64,000 nucleotides of DNA from Candidatus Desulfofervidus auxilii (lineage in GTDB: Bacteria > Desulfobacterota > Desulfofervidia > Desulfofervidales > Desulfofervidaceae), in assembly GCF_001577525.1 (NCBI RefSeq), contig NZ_CP013015.1, positions 911,107 to 975,106 of the forward strand, in the 5' to 3' direction. How positions within the stretch are numbered: the first letter of the stretch is position 1; each line of letters starts with the position of its first letter. Position numbers and translations under genes: made by a program. The notes under the pieces are model-generated. The model was given only the letters and a program-made list of their open reading frames with translations, was not told the origin of the DNA and ran no database searches. Below, piece after piece: positions 1 to 6,928 of this stretch.

Positions 1-1
1 T

Positions 2-424
2 CCAAAGGAATATAAAGACATTCCTTTCCTTCTCTGGGATGGGGTAAGAAATGGTCTTGTTCATTCTTTTTATCCGAAATCTTTTAGCTTCCAAAGAAGT
101 AGTCAAAGATCAGAGAGATACATCCAATTTCAATTCTATGTGGAAGACAAGAACATCTCATCGCATTTTAAAAAAGACAAAGACACAATCTGGATATGTA
201 TCAATGTCTTCGAGCTGTACCGTGTTGTGAAGAAGGCGATTGAAGATTATCTTGACAAATTGAAGCATGACAAAACACTTCAAGATAGATTCATAAAGGC
301 TTGGTCTTCAGTTGAAGATTACAGGGATAAAGCAGATTCTAACCAATTGGATGAGATAAAAAAATTAAAAAAATTGCTTGATTATTTGGACTTAAACTCT
401 GCTGCACCAATCTTGAGGGAGTAG
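2..424 (+). CDS. Hypothetical protein, 5' truncated by window edge
   Basis: The frame is open from base 2 with no stop, so the gene begins left of the window. A GTG at 140 is available, but the upstream residues look coding, including a WDGVRNGLVHSFYP stretch. I therefore treat it as 5' partial. The visible 140 codons have a charged, helical C-terminal half ending in DLNSAAPILRE. I recognise no catalytic motif. It is followed by a 386-bp gene-free, repeat-rich stretch, so it is probably the last gene of its unit. Confidence 0.55.
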   Translation, partial: PKEYKDIPFLLWDGVRNGLVHSFYPKSFSFQRSSQRSERYIQFQFYVEDKNISSHFKKDKDTIWICINVFELYRVVKKAIEDYLDKLKHDKTLQDRFIKAWSSVEDYRDKADSNQLDEIKKLKKLLDYLDLNSAAPILRE

Positions 425-509
425 TAAAAGTGAGGAGGAAAAGAGTGTGCATATTCCTAATCGGCCTTTCGCTCACGACTCTCCGCTTCGCTCCGACCCT
501 TACGGGTTG

Positions 510-780
510 CATATAACATGGCATATCTGGTTCGGGCTATATCCTCGCCCAAATCGCCTTCGGCGACTTCAGATATGCCAAAAACGTCAGGCTGTGTGAT
601 AAGTATTTTTTGTCCACTTTGCAAGCAAAATTCCAACTGATTTCATCCCTGCCTGTCGGCAGACAGGTGGGAACGCCCTGAATATACTTCATATTTCCCT
701 CTTATCATTTTTTTCTTGCCAAAATGATAACAATATTTTATTATTTTTAAAAGGGTTTTCACACAATCTGACGTTATATG
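510..780. repeat. Nested inverted repeats in a gene-free stretch
   Basis: The gap from 425 to 810 holds no convincing gene. Three nested inverted repeats are visible. CATATAAC at 510-517 pairs with GTTATATG at 773-780. TGGCATATCTG at 519-529 pairs perfectly with CAGATATGCCA at 570-580. AACGTCAGGCTGTGTG at 583-598 pairs with the segment at 760-775 with one mismatch. A small hairpin, CGCCTTCGGCG, sits near 556-566. The arrangement resembles a folded mobile end or recombination site, but no family is recognised. Confidence 0.5.
649..669. repeat. Dispersed palindrome CCTGTCNGCAGACAGG, copy 1
   Basis: CCTGTC and GACAGG arms are separated by GGCA. Near-identical palindromes occur at about 6913-6928 and 37900-37915, all outside genes. 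They look like a dispersed palindromic repeat family of unknown role. Confidence 0.5.
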
Positions 781-810
781 AATTTGCCAGTTGAAAAAGA
801 GGAATAAAAA

Positions 811-1338
811 GTGAAAAAGTCTTTAATCATTATTTGTGCTTTTGTTCTGGTAGTAACTATTGGAATATATGGTTTCAATTATTTCCGGTTACAATCGCAA
901 ATGAACGATGTGCTTAAAGGTGATCCCAGAAATGAGGGGGTTGAGGTATCAGTGCATTTTGGTAATTACGTCAATCCTTCGATCCTCGTATATGACCTAA
1001 GATCAATTTCTGGCACGAATAGCATGGCAGATGTTTTTAGAGTGTTCTTGCAGTTTGCAGAGAAAGTGCAATCAAAAAAATTTGATGTGGTTGAGTTAGC
1101 CTTCAGAGGCAAAACGAAATTCAAAATAAGAGGTGACTATTTTCAAACACTTGGGAAAGAATACTCATGGCAGAACCCTGTTTACACAGCCCGGACTTTC
1201 CCTGAAAATCTTATGAATCCCGATGGCTCAAGGGCATATCCAAAATGGACTGGTGGGTGGCTTGGAGTTGCAGGAAAGCAGATGGAGGACTTTAATGATT
1301 TTCATAAGAAATGGTATTTGGAAGATATGGTAAAATAA
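811..1338 (+). CDS. Membrane-anchored hypothetical protein
   Basis: This is a 175-residue protein starting at GTG 811, with GAGG about 10 bases upstream. Residues 4-25 form one hydrophobic segment after a KK pair. The protein is probably anchored in the inner membrane, or has an uncleaved signal, with a soluble domain outside. The C-terminal part is rich in W, Y and G (PKWTGGWLGVAGKQ). No lipobox, heme or metal motif is visible, and I do not recognise the family. A relic of an insertion-sequence end lies directly downstream at 1351-1412. Confidence 0.6.
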   Translation: MKKSLIIICAFVLVVTIGIYGFNYFRLQSQMNDVLKGDPRNEGVEVSVHFGNYVNPSILVYDLRSISGTNSMADVFRVFLQFAEKVQSKKFDVVELAFRGKTKFKIRGDYFQTLGKEYSWQNPVYTARTFPENLMNPDGSRAYPKWTGGWLGVAGKQMEDFNDFHKKWYLEDMVK

Positions 1339-1350
1339 TGGGCAACTTCA

Positions 1351-1412
1351 GGTACCGTCCCTTTATTTGTGTAAATTTAAAAATTTGCAATGAGCTTACC
1401 CTCCCAAATCTC
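1351..1412 (-). mobile_element. Insertion-sequence terminal relic
   Basis: Read on the minus strand, this segment ends in a GGTACCGTCCC terminal motif. It matches, with scattered differences, the right end of the internally deleted element at 22024-22303. The minus frame still reads as the tail of a transposase, WEGKLIANF then stop, against WEGKPVRDF then stop in the other copy. Only the terminal 60 or so bases remain, immediately downstream of recN. The GGTAC-GTCCC end type and size suggest an IS256-like family, which is inference. Confidence 0.5.
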
Positions 1413-1432
1413 ACTTTGCTTACTTATAGTCT

Positions 1433-3037
1433 CTAAATAGGGCTGCCAATTTTAACCATCTCCCTTGCATGCTCTATTGCTGCCTTATCACCCCCTAGCA
1501 TCCTTGCAATCTCATCTATCCTCTCATTACCCTCTAGCACCTTTACCCTTGTAACCGTCCTTTTATCCTTTATCTCCTTTTTGACAAAAAAGTGCCTGTC
1601 TGCAAAGGCTGCAATCTGTGGTAGGTGTGTTATGCATATTACCTGCTGTGATTCTGAAAGCTCCTTTAGCATCCTTCCAACTACCTCGCCTGTCCTTCCG
1701 CCTATGCCAACATCTACCTCATCAAATATAACTGTTGGGATGCTGTATCTTCCTGAGAGGATAGTCTTTATGACAAGTAGTACCCTGCAGAGCTCACCAC
1801 CTGATGCAGTCATTGAAAGGGGTCTAAGTGGCTCACCTGGGTTTGCAGAGAATAAAAAGCTTGCCCTTTCCTTTCCCCTCTCAGTTAGCTCTGTCCCTAT
1901 AAACTCAGTATCAAACCTTGCCCTCATATTAAGGGATAAAAGCCCCTTTTCTACCTCAGATTTAAGCCTTGCTGCTGCCTCCTTTCTCTTTTTTGACAGC
2001 TCATCTGCCCTTTGATTTAGCTCCCTTTTAAGGGCTGGTATCTCCTCACAGAGCCTTTTTACCTCCTCCTTATACTCACTGCCTGATGAAATTTCATCCT
2101 CTATCCTCTTTCTATAAGAGAGGATCTCCTCAATGCTACCACCAAACCTCTTCTTTAGGCTATCAATTAGGCTAAGCCTCTCTTCTATCTCATCCAGCCT
2201 CTCTTTATCATAGAAGACCCTTTCTGCATAATCCCTTAGTGAATATGCTATATCCTCAAGCAGATAGCGAGTTTCCTTCATCTTATCGGCTGATTCCTTA
2301 AGCCTACTGTCAATAGATGAGGCCTCAGAGAGTTCCCTCTCTATCCCTGATAGGATAGATATAATAGAGTTTTCCTTTTCATACAGTAACATATAGGAAG
2401 ATACAGCAGCCCTCTTTAGCCTCTCTGCATTAACTAATCTTTCTTTTTCTTCTAAAAGCTCCTTATCCTCACCTACCTTTAGTTTTGCCCTGTCTATTGT
2501 ATCTGCCTCAAATAAAAGAAGCGCCCTCTGCTTTTCTCTTTCCTTTATCAGCTCATTTAGATAATCTAGCCTTGCCTTTAGATAGTTTAGCCTTGTATAT
2601 CCCTCTGCTACGCTATTTCTTATTGGAAGGAGGCCACCATAGTGGTCAATTATGTCAATCTGCCTCTCCTCATCTAAAAGAAGCTCATACTCACGCTGGC
2701 CGCATATGCTAAGAAGGGGGGATATCCTCTCACAGAGCTCCTTTAGGCCTACAGGTCCTTCATTTATCCTTGTCCTTGACCTTCCCGATGTATATATTGT
2801 CCTCTCAATCTTTATCTCTTTATTTTCCTCAAAAAACTCAGCATAGACATATCCCCTCTCAGCCCCATACCTTATCATATTCCTTGGTGCCCTTTCTCCT
2901 GAAAGAAGCTTCACTGCATTTATGATAATTGACTTACCTGCCCCTGTCTCACCCGTAATTATGTTTAAGTGAGGGCAAAACTTTATATCAAGCTCATCTA
3001 TTATGGCTATATCTTTTATCTTTAGTGAGGCCAGCAT
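1433..3037 (-). CDS. recN: DNA repair ATPase RecN
   Basis: RecN is an SMC-like ATPase that acts early in double-strand break repair. This 534-residue protein has the RecN N-terminus, ATP-binding motif GETGAGKS at residues 29-36, a long charged coiled-coil middle (about 150-370), the ABC signature ASGGEL near 408 and Walker B with VIFDEVDVGIGG near 440. The length is slightly below the usual 550 or so. Translation starts at the ATG on 3037-3035. It stands alone on the minus strand, so it is probably a chromosomal gene rather than part of the conjugative element. The identification is firm. Confidence 0.95.
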   Translation of the reverse strand: MLASLKIKDIAIIDELDIKFCPHLNIITGETGAGKSIIINAVKLLSGERAPRNMIRYGAERGYVYAEFFEENKEIKIERTIYTSGRSRTRINEGPVGLKELCERISPLLSICGQREYELLLDEERQIDIIDHYGGLLPIRNSVAEGYTRLNYLKARLDYLNELIKEREKQRALLLFEADTIDRAKLKVGEDKELLEEKERLVNAERLKRAAVSSYMLLYEKENSIISILSGIERELSEASSIDSRLKESADKMKETRYLLEDIAYSLRDYAERVFYDKERLDEIEERLSLIDSLKKRFGGSIEEILSYRKRIEDEISSGSEYKEEVKRLCEEIPALKRELNQRADELSKKRKEAAARLKSEVEKGLLSLNMRARFDTEFIGTELTERGKERASFLFSANPGEPLRPLSMTASGGELCRVLLVIKTILSGRYSIPTVIFDEVDVGIGGRTGEVVGRMLKELSESQQVICITHLPQIAAFADRHFFVKKEIKDKRTVTRVKVLEGNERIDEIARMLGGDKAAIEHAREMVKIGSPI

Positions 3038-3144
3038 GTACTAAAGTTAAATAAAACTGGGTGATTTTTCAATGGCCAGCTTGTCTTTTATAAATTGAAA
3101 CCAGATGAGATACGTGCTAATATGGCCTTTAGTAGGGGTAAAAT

Positions 3145-3303
3145 ATGATTAAAATAATACAACAGTGGTCAGAGGAGGTATAGGCGAAAGTTCGTATATC
3201 TCCCAAATTTGGTGGTATATCCGAACTATTCAGATATGAAGGAGTTAGACGTACCTCCACCAGGACTTACGGATATTTAAATGCCAATTTATTCAATAAG
3301 TGA
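3145..3303 (+). pseudogene. Short frame with one in-frame TAG
   Basis: From ATG 3145 a frame runs 12 codons to a TAG at 3181-3183, then continues open to a TGA at 3301. The part after TAG reads with protein-like composition (GGISELFRYEGVRRTSTRT). It ends inside the start of the cyclodipeptide synthase gene. It may be a small gene broken by an amber codon, a readthrough gene, or chance. Nothing in it is recognised. Confidence 0.25.
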
Positions 3304-3952
3304 AGCTCCCAAAGGGCACTATTTTATGGGTATAAGCCTAATGAGTAATGTTTTGTTCTCAAAACGAACTGTAAGACAATATTATAACGCTCTGGGAGAA
3401 AAAGCTCTTTCTTTCCTTGTTATCATTGCTGATTCTCTTGAAATGTGGAATTACGCCTACTTCAAAGGATTATCTTTATCGGAAGCAAGACAAAAAAGTC
3501 TTTTAGTTGGAAAACAATATCAATCTGGCTATCTTAAGTTGTCAAAACTTTTACCAAATTTCTACGTTTCTTTAGCCTCAGAGATTGAAACACATGATGC
3601 ATGGAAACGAATATATGAAATTCTTAGAAATTTCTATTCGGAAAATGAGCTTTTCCAAAAAGCAGTAAAGTTGCAGATAGTAGAAAATATTGGCTCTAAA
3701 TTGAAGTGCAGAGATGTCAATGGTGTCCCTGATCTTATAACAAATTATATACTTGAAGAAATTGCCATTACTGTAGGAATTTATTCTGGTATTTTGATGG
3801 AACAACGGATTCAAATATCTCCGCAATTAGACAACTTATTAGTAGACTTATACAATGGTAAGTTTCCTGAACTATCTCATAACCTTAAGATAAAATCATC
3901 AGAACTTCAATATGTAGTTTACAATCCAAAAGCCAAGGAGGAGCAACTATGA
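3281..3952 (+). CDS. tRNA-dependent cyclodipeptide synthase (CDPS)
   Basis: CDPSs use two aminoacyl-tRNAs to make cyclic dipeptides (diketopiperazines). This 223-residue protein has the CDPS size and block order. The MGIS motif places the nucleophilic serine at Ser19 (AlbC Ser37). A helical GLSLSEARQKSLLVGKQY region follows at 63-80, then a FYSENELFQKAV helix at 118-129. NYILEE at 155-160 gives Tyr156 and Glu160 (AlbC Tyr178 and Glu182). The position of AlbC Tyr202-His203 reads Ser-Pro here, nearer the XYP than the NYH subfamily. The product cannot be predicted. The ATG follows directly on an in-frame TAA, which fixes the upstream limit. The gene overlaps the transporter gene by 4 bases, so the two are probably translationally coupled. 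The alignment to AlbC is from memory. Confidence 0.78.
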   Translation: MPIYSISEAPKGHYFMGISLMSNVLFSKRTVRQYYNALGEKALSFLVIIADSLEMWNYAYFKGLSLSEARQKSLLVGKQYQSGYLKLSKLLPNFYVSLASEIETHDAWKRIYEILRNFYSENELFQKAVKLQIVENIGSKLKCRDVNGVPDLITNYILEEIAITVGIYSGILMEQRIQISPQLDNLLVDLYNGKFPELSHNLKIKSSELQYVVYNPKAKEEQL

Positions 3953-5442
3953 GTTTGCCTGATAGTATTGCGCTTATTCTAACATGTGTAACACTATTTA
4001 GGTACTTTATCATCGGTGTTCAGCGAAGTTCGCAAATAGAGACCATGGATGACTTTTTCTTTTATGGTCGCCGATTGGGCAAACTTGGCTATGAAAGGAC
4101 ATTCGTTGCTACAGGGCTCTCATTGGCTACCGTCCTTTTTTTCTTTCTTGATTTCGGTGGAAAGTTTGGTGTCCCATTGGTACTTTCACCTCTTATGTTC
4201 TGCTTAGGTACTTATATTTTCATTCTCATTCTCCCAAGGCTTCAAAAGGCTGGCTTTCTAGAAAGAGGGACAACCCTTCATAATTTTGTAGGTAAATCAT
4301 TTAATTGGAGTGCGCTAAGGTATTCAAGCGCTATTGTTTCGATACTTGGATATCTTGGAATCTTTGTTATCGAACTTTATGTTGGTGTTGAGATATTCAA
4401 AATCTTTTCCACATCCACTCAATGGACTGCGATTGTAGCCATATTCATCATGTCTCTTATTTTTATTTACACTTATCTTGGCGGCTATAAAGCAATAATT
4501 GATACGGACAGTCTTCAGTTGAAACTGATTGTTACTGGCACTTTACTTGCTCTAATTTCGCTCGTAATCTTCCAATTCAAGCTGCCGAAAACACACCCGC
4601 CTCAGTTATTTCCATTTCCCGGGTGGCTTCCTATCCCGTTCATTATAGTCATGATAATTGGGAATGTCCCATTTCAAATTTTGAGGATGAGCCACTGGCA
4701 AAGGGCTGCTGCAGTTGGGAATATGGAGATTATCAAATCAGGGTTAAAAAGGGGGATTTTCGTATCCTTCATCATCTGGATAGTATTCGGTGCGATGGGT
4801 CTCTTGTTATACTGGATAGCTAATTTGCAAAAACCTGGTGCTATTATTCTTTTGGAAATATTAAGAAATAATACCCTTCCATACAACATTATTGTATACC
4901 CTATGCTGTTTACTGCTTTTGTTGCTGCTCTTATATCCACAGCTGATACTGTTTTTATGACAGTGCTTAATTCTTACATTTATGATTTTAAACTACACAG
5001 GGACCTTCACGATGAAAATCAAGATGCCCGCCTTCAATTGGATCAACAAGTTCAAGAGAAAGGTCTTAAATCTTCAAGAAGGGCTATCCTCTTCATTTTA
5101 TTTGCAGGGGTTATTTTGTACTATGTTTTAACACAAATATTTGGTTTTGAATTTATTGATCTTCTTTTTGTTTTCTTTAATCAACAACTCGTGTTGTTCC
5201 CAGCAGTAGTTTTGGCTATCAAAGCTCCTAACGGAAGTGCTCATCCTGCCCGTTATGGGGCGCTATGTGGAATTTGGATTGGCTGGTTAGCTGTATGGGG
5301 AGTTTCGATCTATGGGAAACAGATAGACAATCCGGACCTTGTGTTATATGCCTCAGCAGTAGGCTGGCTTGTTGCTATTATTGTAACAATAGTAATTTCA
5401 TTTCGTGGAGTCTTGATCATAATGCGGAGGAAAGGAACATGA
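3949..5442 (+). CDS. SSS-family sodium/solute symporter-like transporter
   Basis: This 497-residue polytopic inner-membrane protein has about 12-13 hydrophobic segments. The family signature is seen as LGGYKAIIDTDSLQ near residues 178-192, and the TM8 motif as ALISTADTVFMT near 325. Both are hallmarks of the sodium:solute symporter (SSS, LeuT-fold) family. A TGLSLATV segment near 55 fits the sodium-site helix. The start overlaps the CDPS stop (ATGA type) with AGGAGG upstream. Position in the operon suggests it moves the cyclodipeptide, its precursor or a related compound. No substrate can be read from the sequence. Confidence 0.85.
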   Translation: MSLPDSIALILTCVTLFRYFIIGVQRSSQIETMDDFFFYGRRLGKLGYERTFVATGLSLATVLFFFLDFGGKFGVPLVLSPLMFCLGTYIFILILPRLQKAGFLERGTTLHNFVGKSFNWSALRYSSAIVSILGYLGIFVIELYVGVEIFKIFSTSTQWTAIVAIFIMSLIFIYTYLGGYKAIIDTDSLQLKLIVTGTLLALISLVIFQFKLPKTHPPQLFPFPGWLPIPFIIVMIIGNVPFQILRMSHWQRAAAVGNMEIIKSGLKRGIFVSFIIWIVFGAMGLLLYWIANLQKPGAIILLEILRNNTLPYNIIVYPMLFTAFVAALISTADTVFMTVLNSYIYDFKLHRDLHDENQDARLQLDQQVQEKGLKSSRRAILFILFAGVILYYVLTQIFGFEFIDLLFVFFNQQLVLFPAVVLAIKAPNGSAHPARYGALCGIWIGWLAVWGVSIYGKQIDNPDLVLYASAVGWLVAIIVTIVISFRGVLIIMRRKGT

Positions 5443-5897
5443 ATGTCGTAGGGAATATAAATATAATAAACATATTATTTACTTTAGTGATGACGGCAAG
5501 TGTTCCCTATGCTGCTAAGATTGGCACACGCCTCTATGTGACTAAAAAATTTTCTATGTCAAATGTTGCCAGGATTCTTCAGCTTAATTCCCCGCGAGGT
5601 TCCACATTTTCCTTAGCAGATTTACAGACTACGTCAAACAACTCCAAAATTCTTTGTCTTTACTATTATTGGTTATGGTTTACCGAAAAAGTGACACAAA
5701 TTTTTTTATTTGGAACTTTATGTCTTTTGTTTTTTGGCTTCTTGCCAATCATCCTCGGTGAAATATTCTATACAAAGACCGAGACGATAGTACTAATCGG
5801 GATAGAAATTGGAATTACAATATTTACATGGTTGCTTCGTTATATTTGTGAGGATCTTGCTTTAAGTATAGGTGTTGATTTGAAAGAAATTTGGTAA
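5439..5897 (+). CDS. Small membrane protein of the CDPS operon
   Basis: This 152-residue protein starts at ATG 5439, overlapping the transporter stop by 4 bases and preceded by GGAGGAAAGG. It has a hydrophobic N-terminal segment (about 8-28), two more at about 80-105 and 115-135, and a short polar C-terminus ending in GVDLKEIW. No enzyme motif is visible. Tight coupling to the synthase and transporter suggests a transporter accessory or a membrane tailoring partner. I do not recognise the family. Confidence 0.65.
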   Translation: MNVVGNINIINILFTLVMTASVPYAAKIGTRLYVTKKFSMSNVARILQLNSPRGSTFSLADLQTTSNNSKILCLYYYWLWFTEKVTQIFLFGTLCLLFFGFLPIILGEIFYTKTETIVLIGIEIGITIFTWLLRYICEDLALSIGVDLKEIW

Positions 5898-6035
5898 TTA
5901 TAATAAACATGGAAGGCCTCATCAATCACTAGGCTATAAGACTCCAGCACCAGTGTACATGGGGGAATATTTATCCGGAGATAAGATTACCCGGTGAAAG
6001 GACTTGTTGCCTCACTTAAATATCTATATGAAATG

Positions 6036-6134
6036 TTATTCATTGCCTCGTTTAAATTCTATACCAAGATGTTTTGCACTTGCCTCCATCATTAAATGAA
6101 GGTGAATCCCTATAGCAAAGGGTATAAGGTATGA
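6036..6134 (-). pseudogene. Short protein-like remnant
   Basis: On the minus strand about 30 codons, containing FAIGIHLHLMMEASAKHLG, end at TAA 6036-6038. They lie in frame directly after the stop of the FtsK-like remnant. There is no ribosome site or room for a full gene. It is probably the decayed tail of a neighbouring gene. The function is unknown. Confidence 0.3.
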
Positions 6135-6330
6135 TTAAGTCTTAAAATACGGTACATGGATCCTCTCCCAATCCCCCTTTAGGTTTGCAAGTGCATCACC
6201 AGGTGGTATTAGCCTCCTTGCACCTTTGCAGTCCATTACCTTCTCATCCCCTGCACTTGCAAGGCGAAGGACAATCCTAAGAGGTAGAATGGATTGAAAA
6301 TGGACTTTGTTATGTCTAACATAAAAATAG
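6135..6330 (-). pseudogene. FtsK/HerA-type ATPase C-terminal remnant
   Basis: The minus strand encodes about 65 codons reading SILPLRIVLRLAS, then DCKGARRLIPPGDAL, then stop at 6135. FtsK/SpoIIIE motors and related conjugative pumps have the pattern IPxRIxFRVxS...GAxxLxGxGDML at their C-terminal ATPase end, and this fits it well. No Walker motifs or start remain, so it is a fragment. It may mark the broken edge of a previous element or the junction of this one. Confidence 0.5.
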
Positions 6331-6349
6331 AAAAGACGGAGGCATCAAC

Positions 6350-6856
6350 ATGGACAATATTATGTTAGACCTGGAAACGCTGGGCACAGTTATTACCCAG
6401 ATCGGTGCAGTGTACTTTGACTGGACAGGAAAAACCGGAGAAACTTTTCTTGTTAACGTTAACATAAAATCCTGCCTGGATAGGGACTTAGAAATCAAAT
6501 ACAAGGAACTCAAATTCTGGTTGGAAAATAGAAGCAGGATTACCTGGAACAAGAACACCATTCCTTTAACAAAGGCCCTGGAAGAGTTAACGACTTTCTG
6601 CAAAATCAACAAAAAAGCCCATGTCTGGTCACATTATTACGATATAGAAATACTGGAAAATGCCTGTCAGAAACTTGGACAAAAACTCCCATTTCACTAT
6701 ACAAGATGGAAGGATATCAGGACTTTGGTGTTTTTGGCAGGACTTCAAAAAGAAAGGAAAGAAAATAATAAAGACCCAAAAACACATAACGCACTGGATG
6801 ATTGTTTATATCAGATAAGTTATTGTTGTAAGGCATATAAATTGCTGAAAAAATAA
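6350..6856 (+). CDS. DEDDh 3'-5' exonuclease, Rv2179c-like
   Basis: This 168-residue protein starts at ATG 6350 behind GGAGG. The opening MLDLETLGT gives the first Asp and Glu of the exonuclease (DnaQ/RNase T) superfamily. IGAVYFDWTGKTG follows, as in the Rv2179c-like 3'-5' exoribonuclease family (PF16473). A WSHYYDIEIL segment near 87 supplies the second Asp, and THNALDD near 145-151 the final His and Asp. The motif set is complete, so activity is likely. It stands alone between the remnant region and a convergent minus-strand gene. Substrate, RNA or DNA, is undetermined. Confidence 0.8.
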   Translation: MDNIMLDLETLGTVITQIGAVYFDWTGKTGETFLVNVNIKSCLDRDLEIKYKELKFWLENRSRITWNKNTIPLTKALEELTTFCKINKKAHVWSHYYDIEILENACQKLGQKLPFHYTRWKDIRTLVFLAGLQKERKENNKDPKTHNALDDCLYQISYCCKAYKLLKK

Positions 6857-6912
6857 AGCATATTTAAATGGGGAGGGAGAGGAGGAGAGAGAGGTAATTC
6901 ATAACAGGCCTG

Positions 6913-6928
6913 CCTGTCGGCACACAGG
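6913..6928. repeat. Dispersed palindrome, copy 2
   Basis: CCTGTCGGCACACAGG is a slightly imperfect copy of the palindrome at 649-669. It sits between the convergent 3' ends of the exonuclease gene and the 595-residue gene, where it could also act as a weak bidirectional terminator. Confidence 0.4.

Noticed and set aside
510-780. Integron attC site
   Set aside because: The terminal segments do not fit the GTTRRRY core and there is no integrase or cassette gene.
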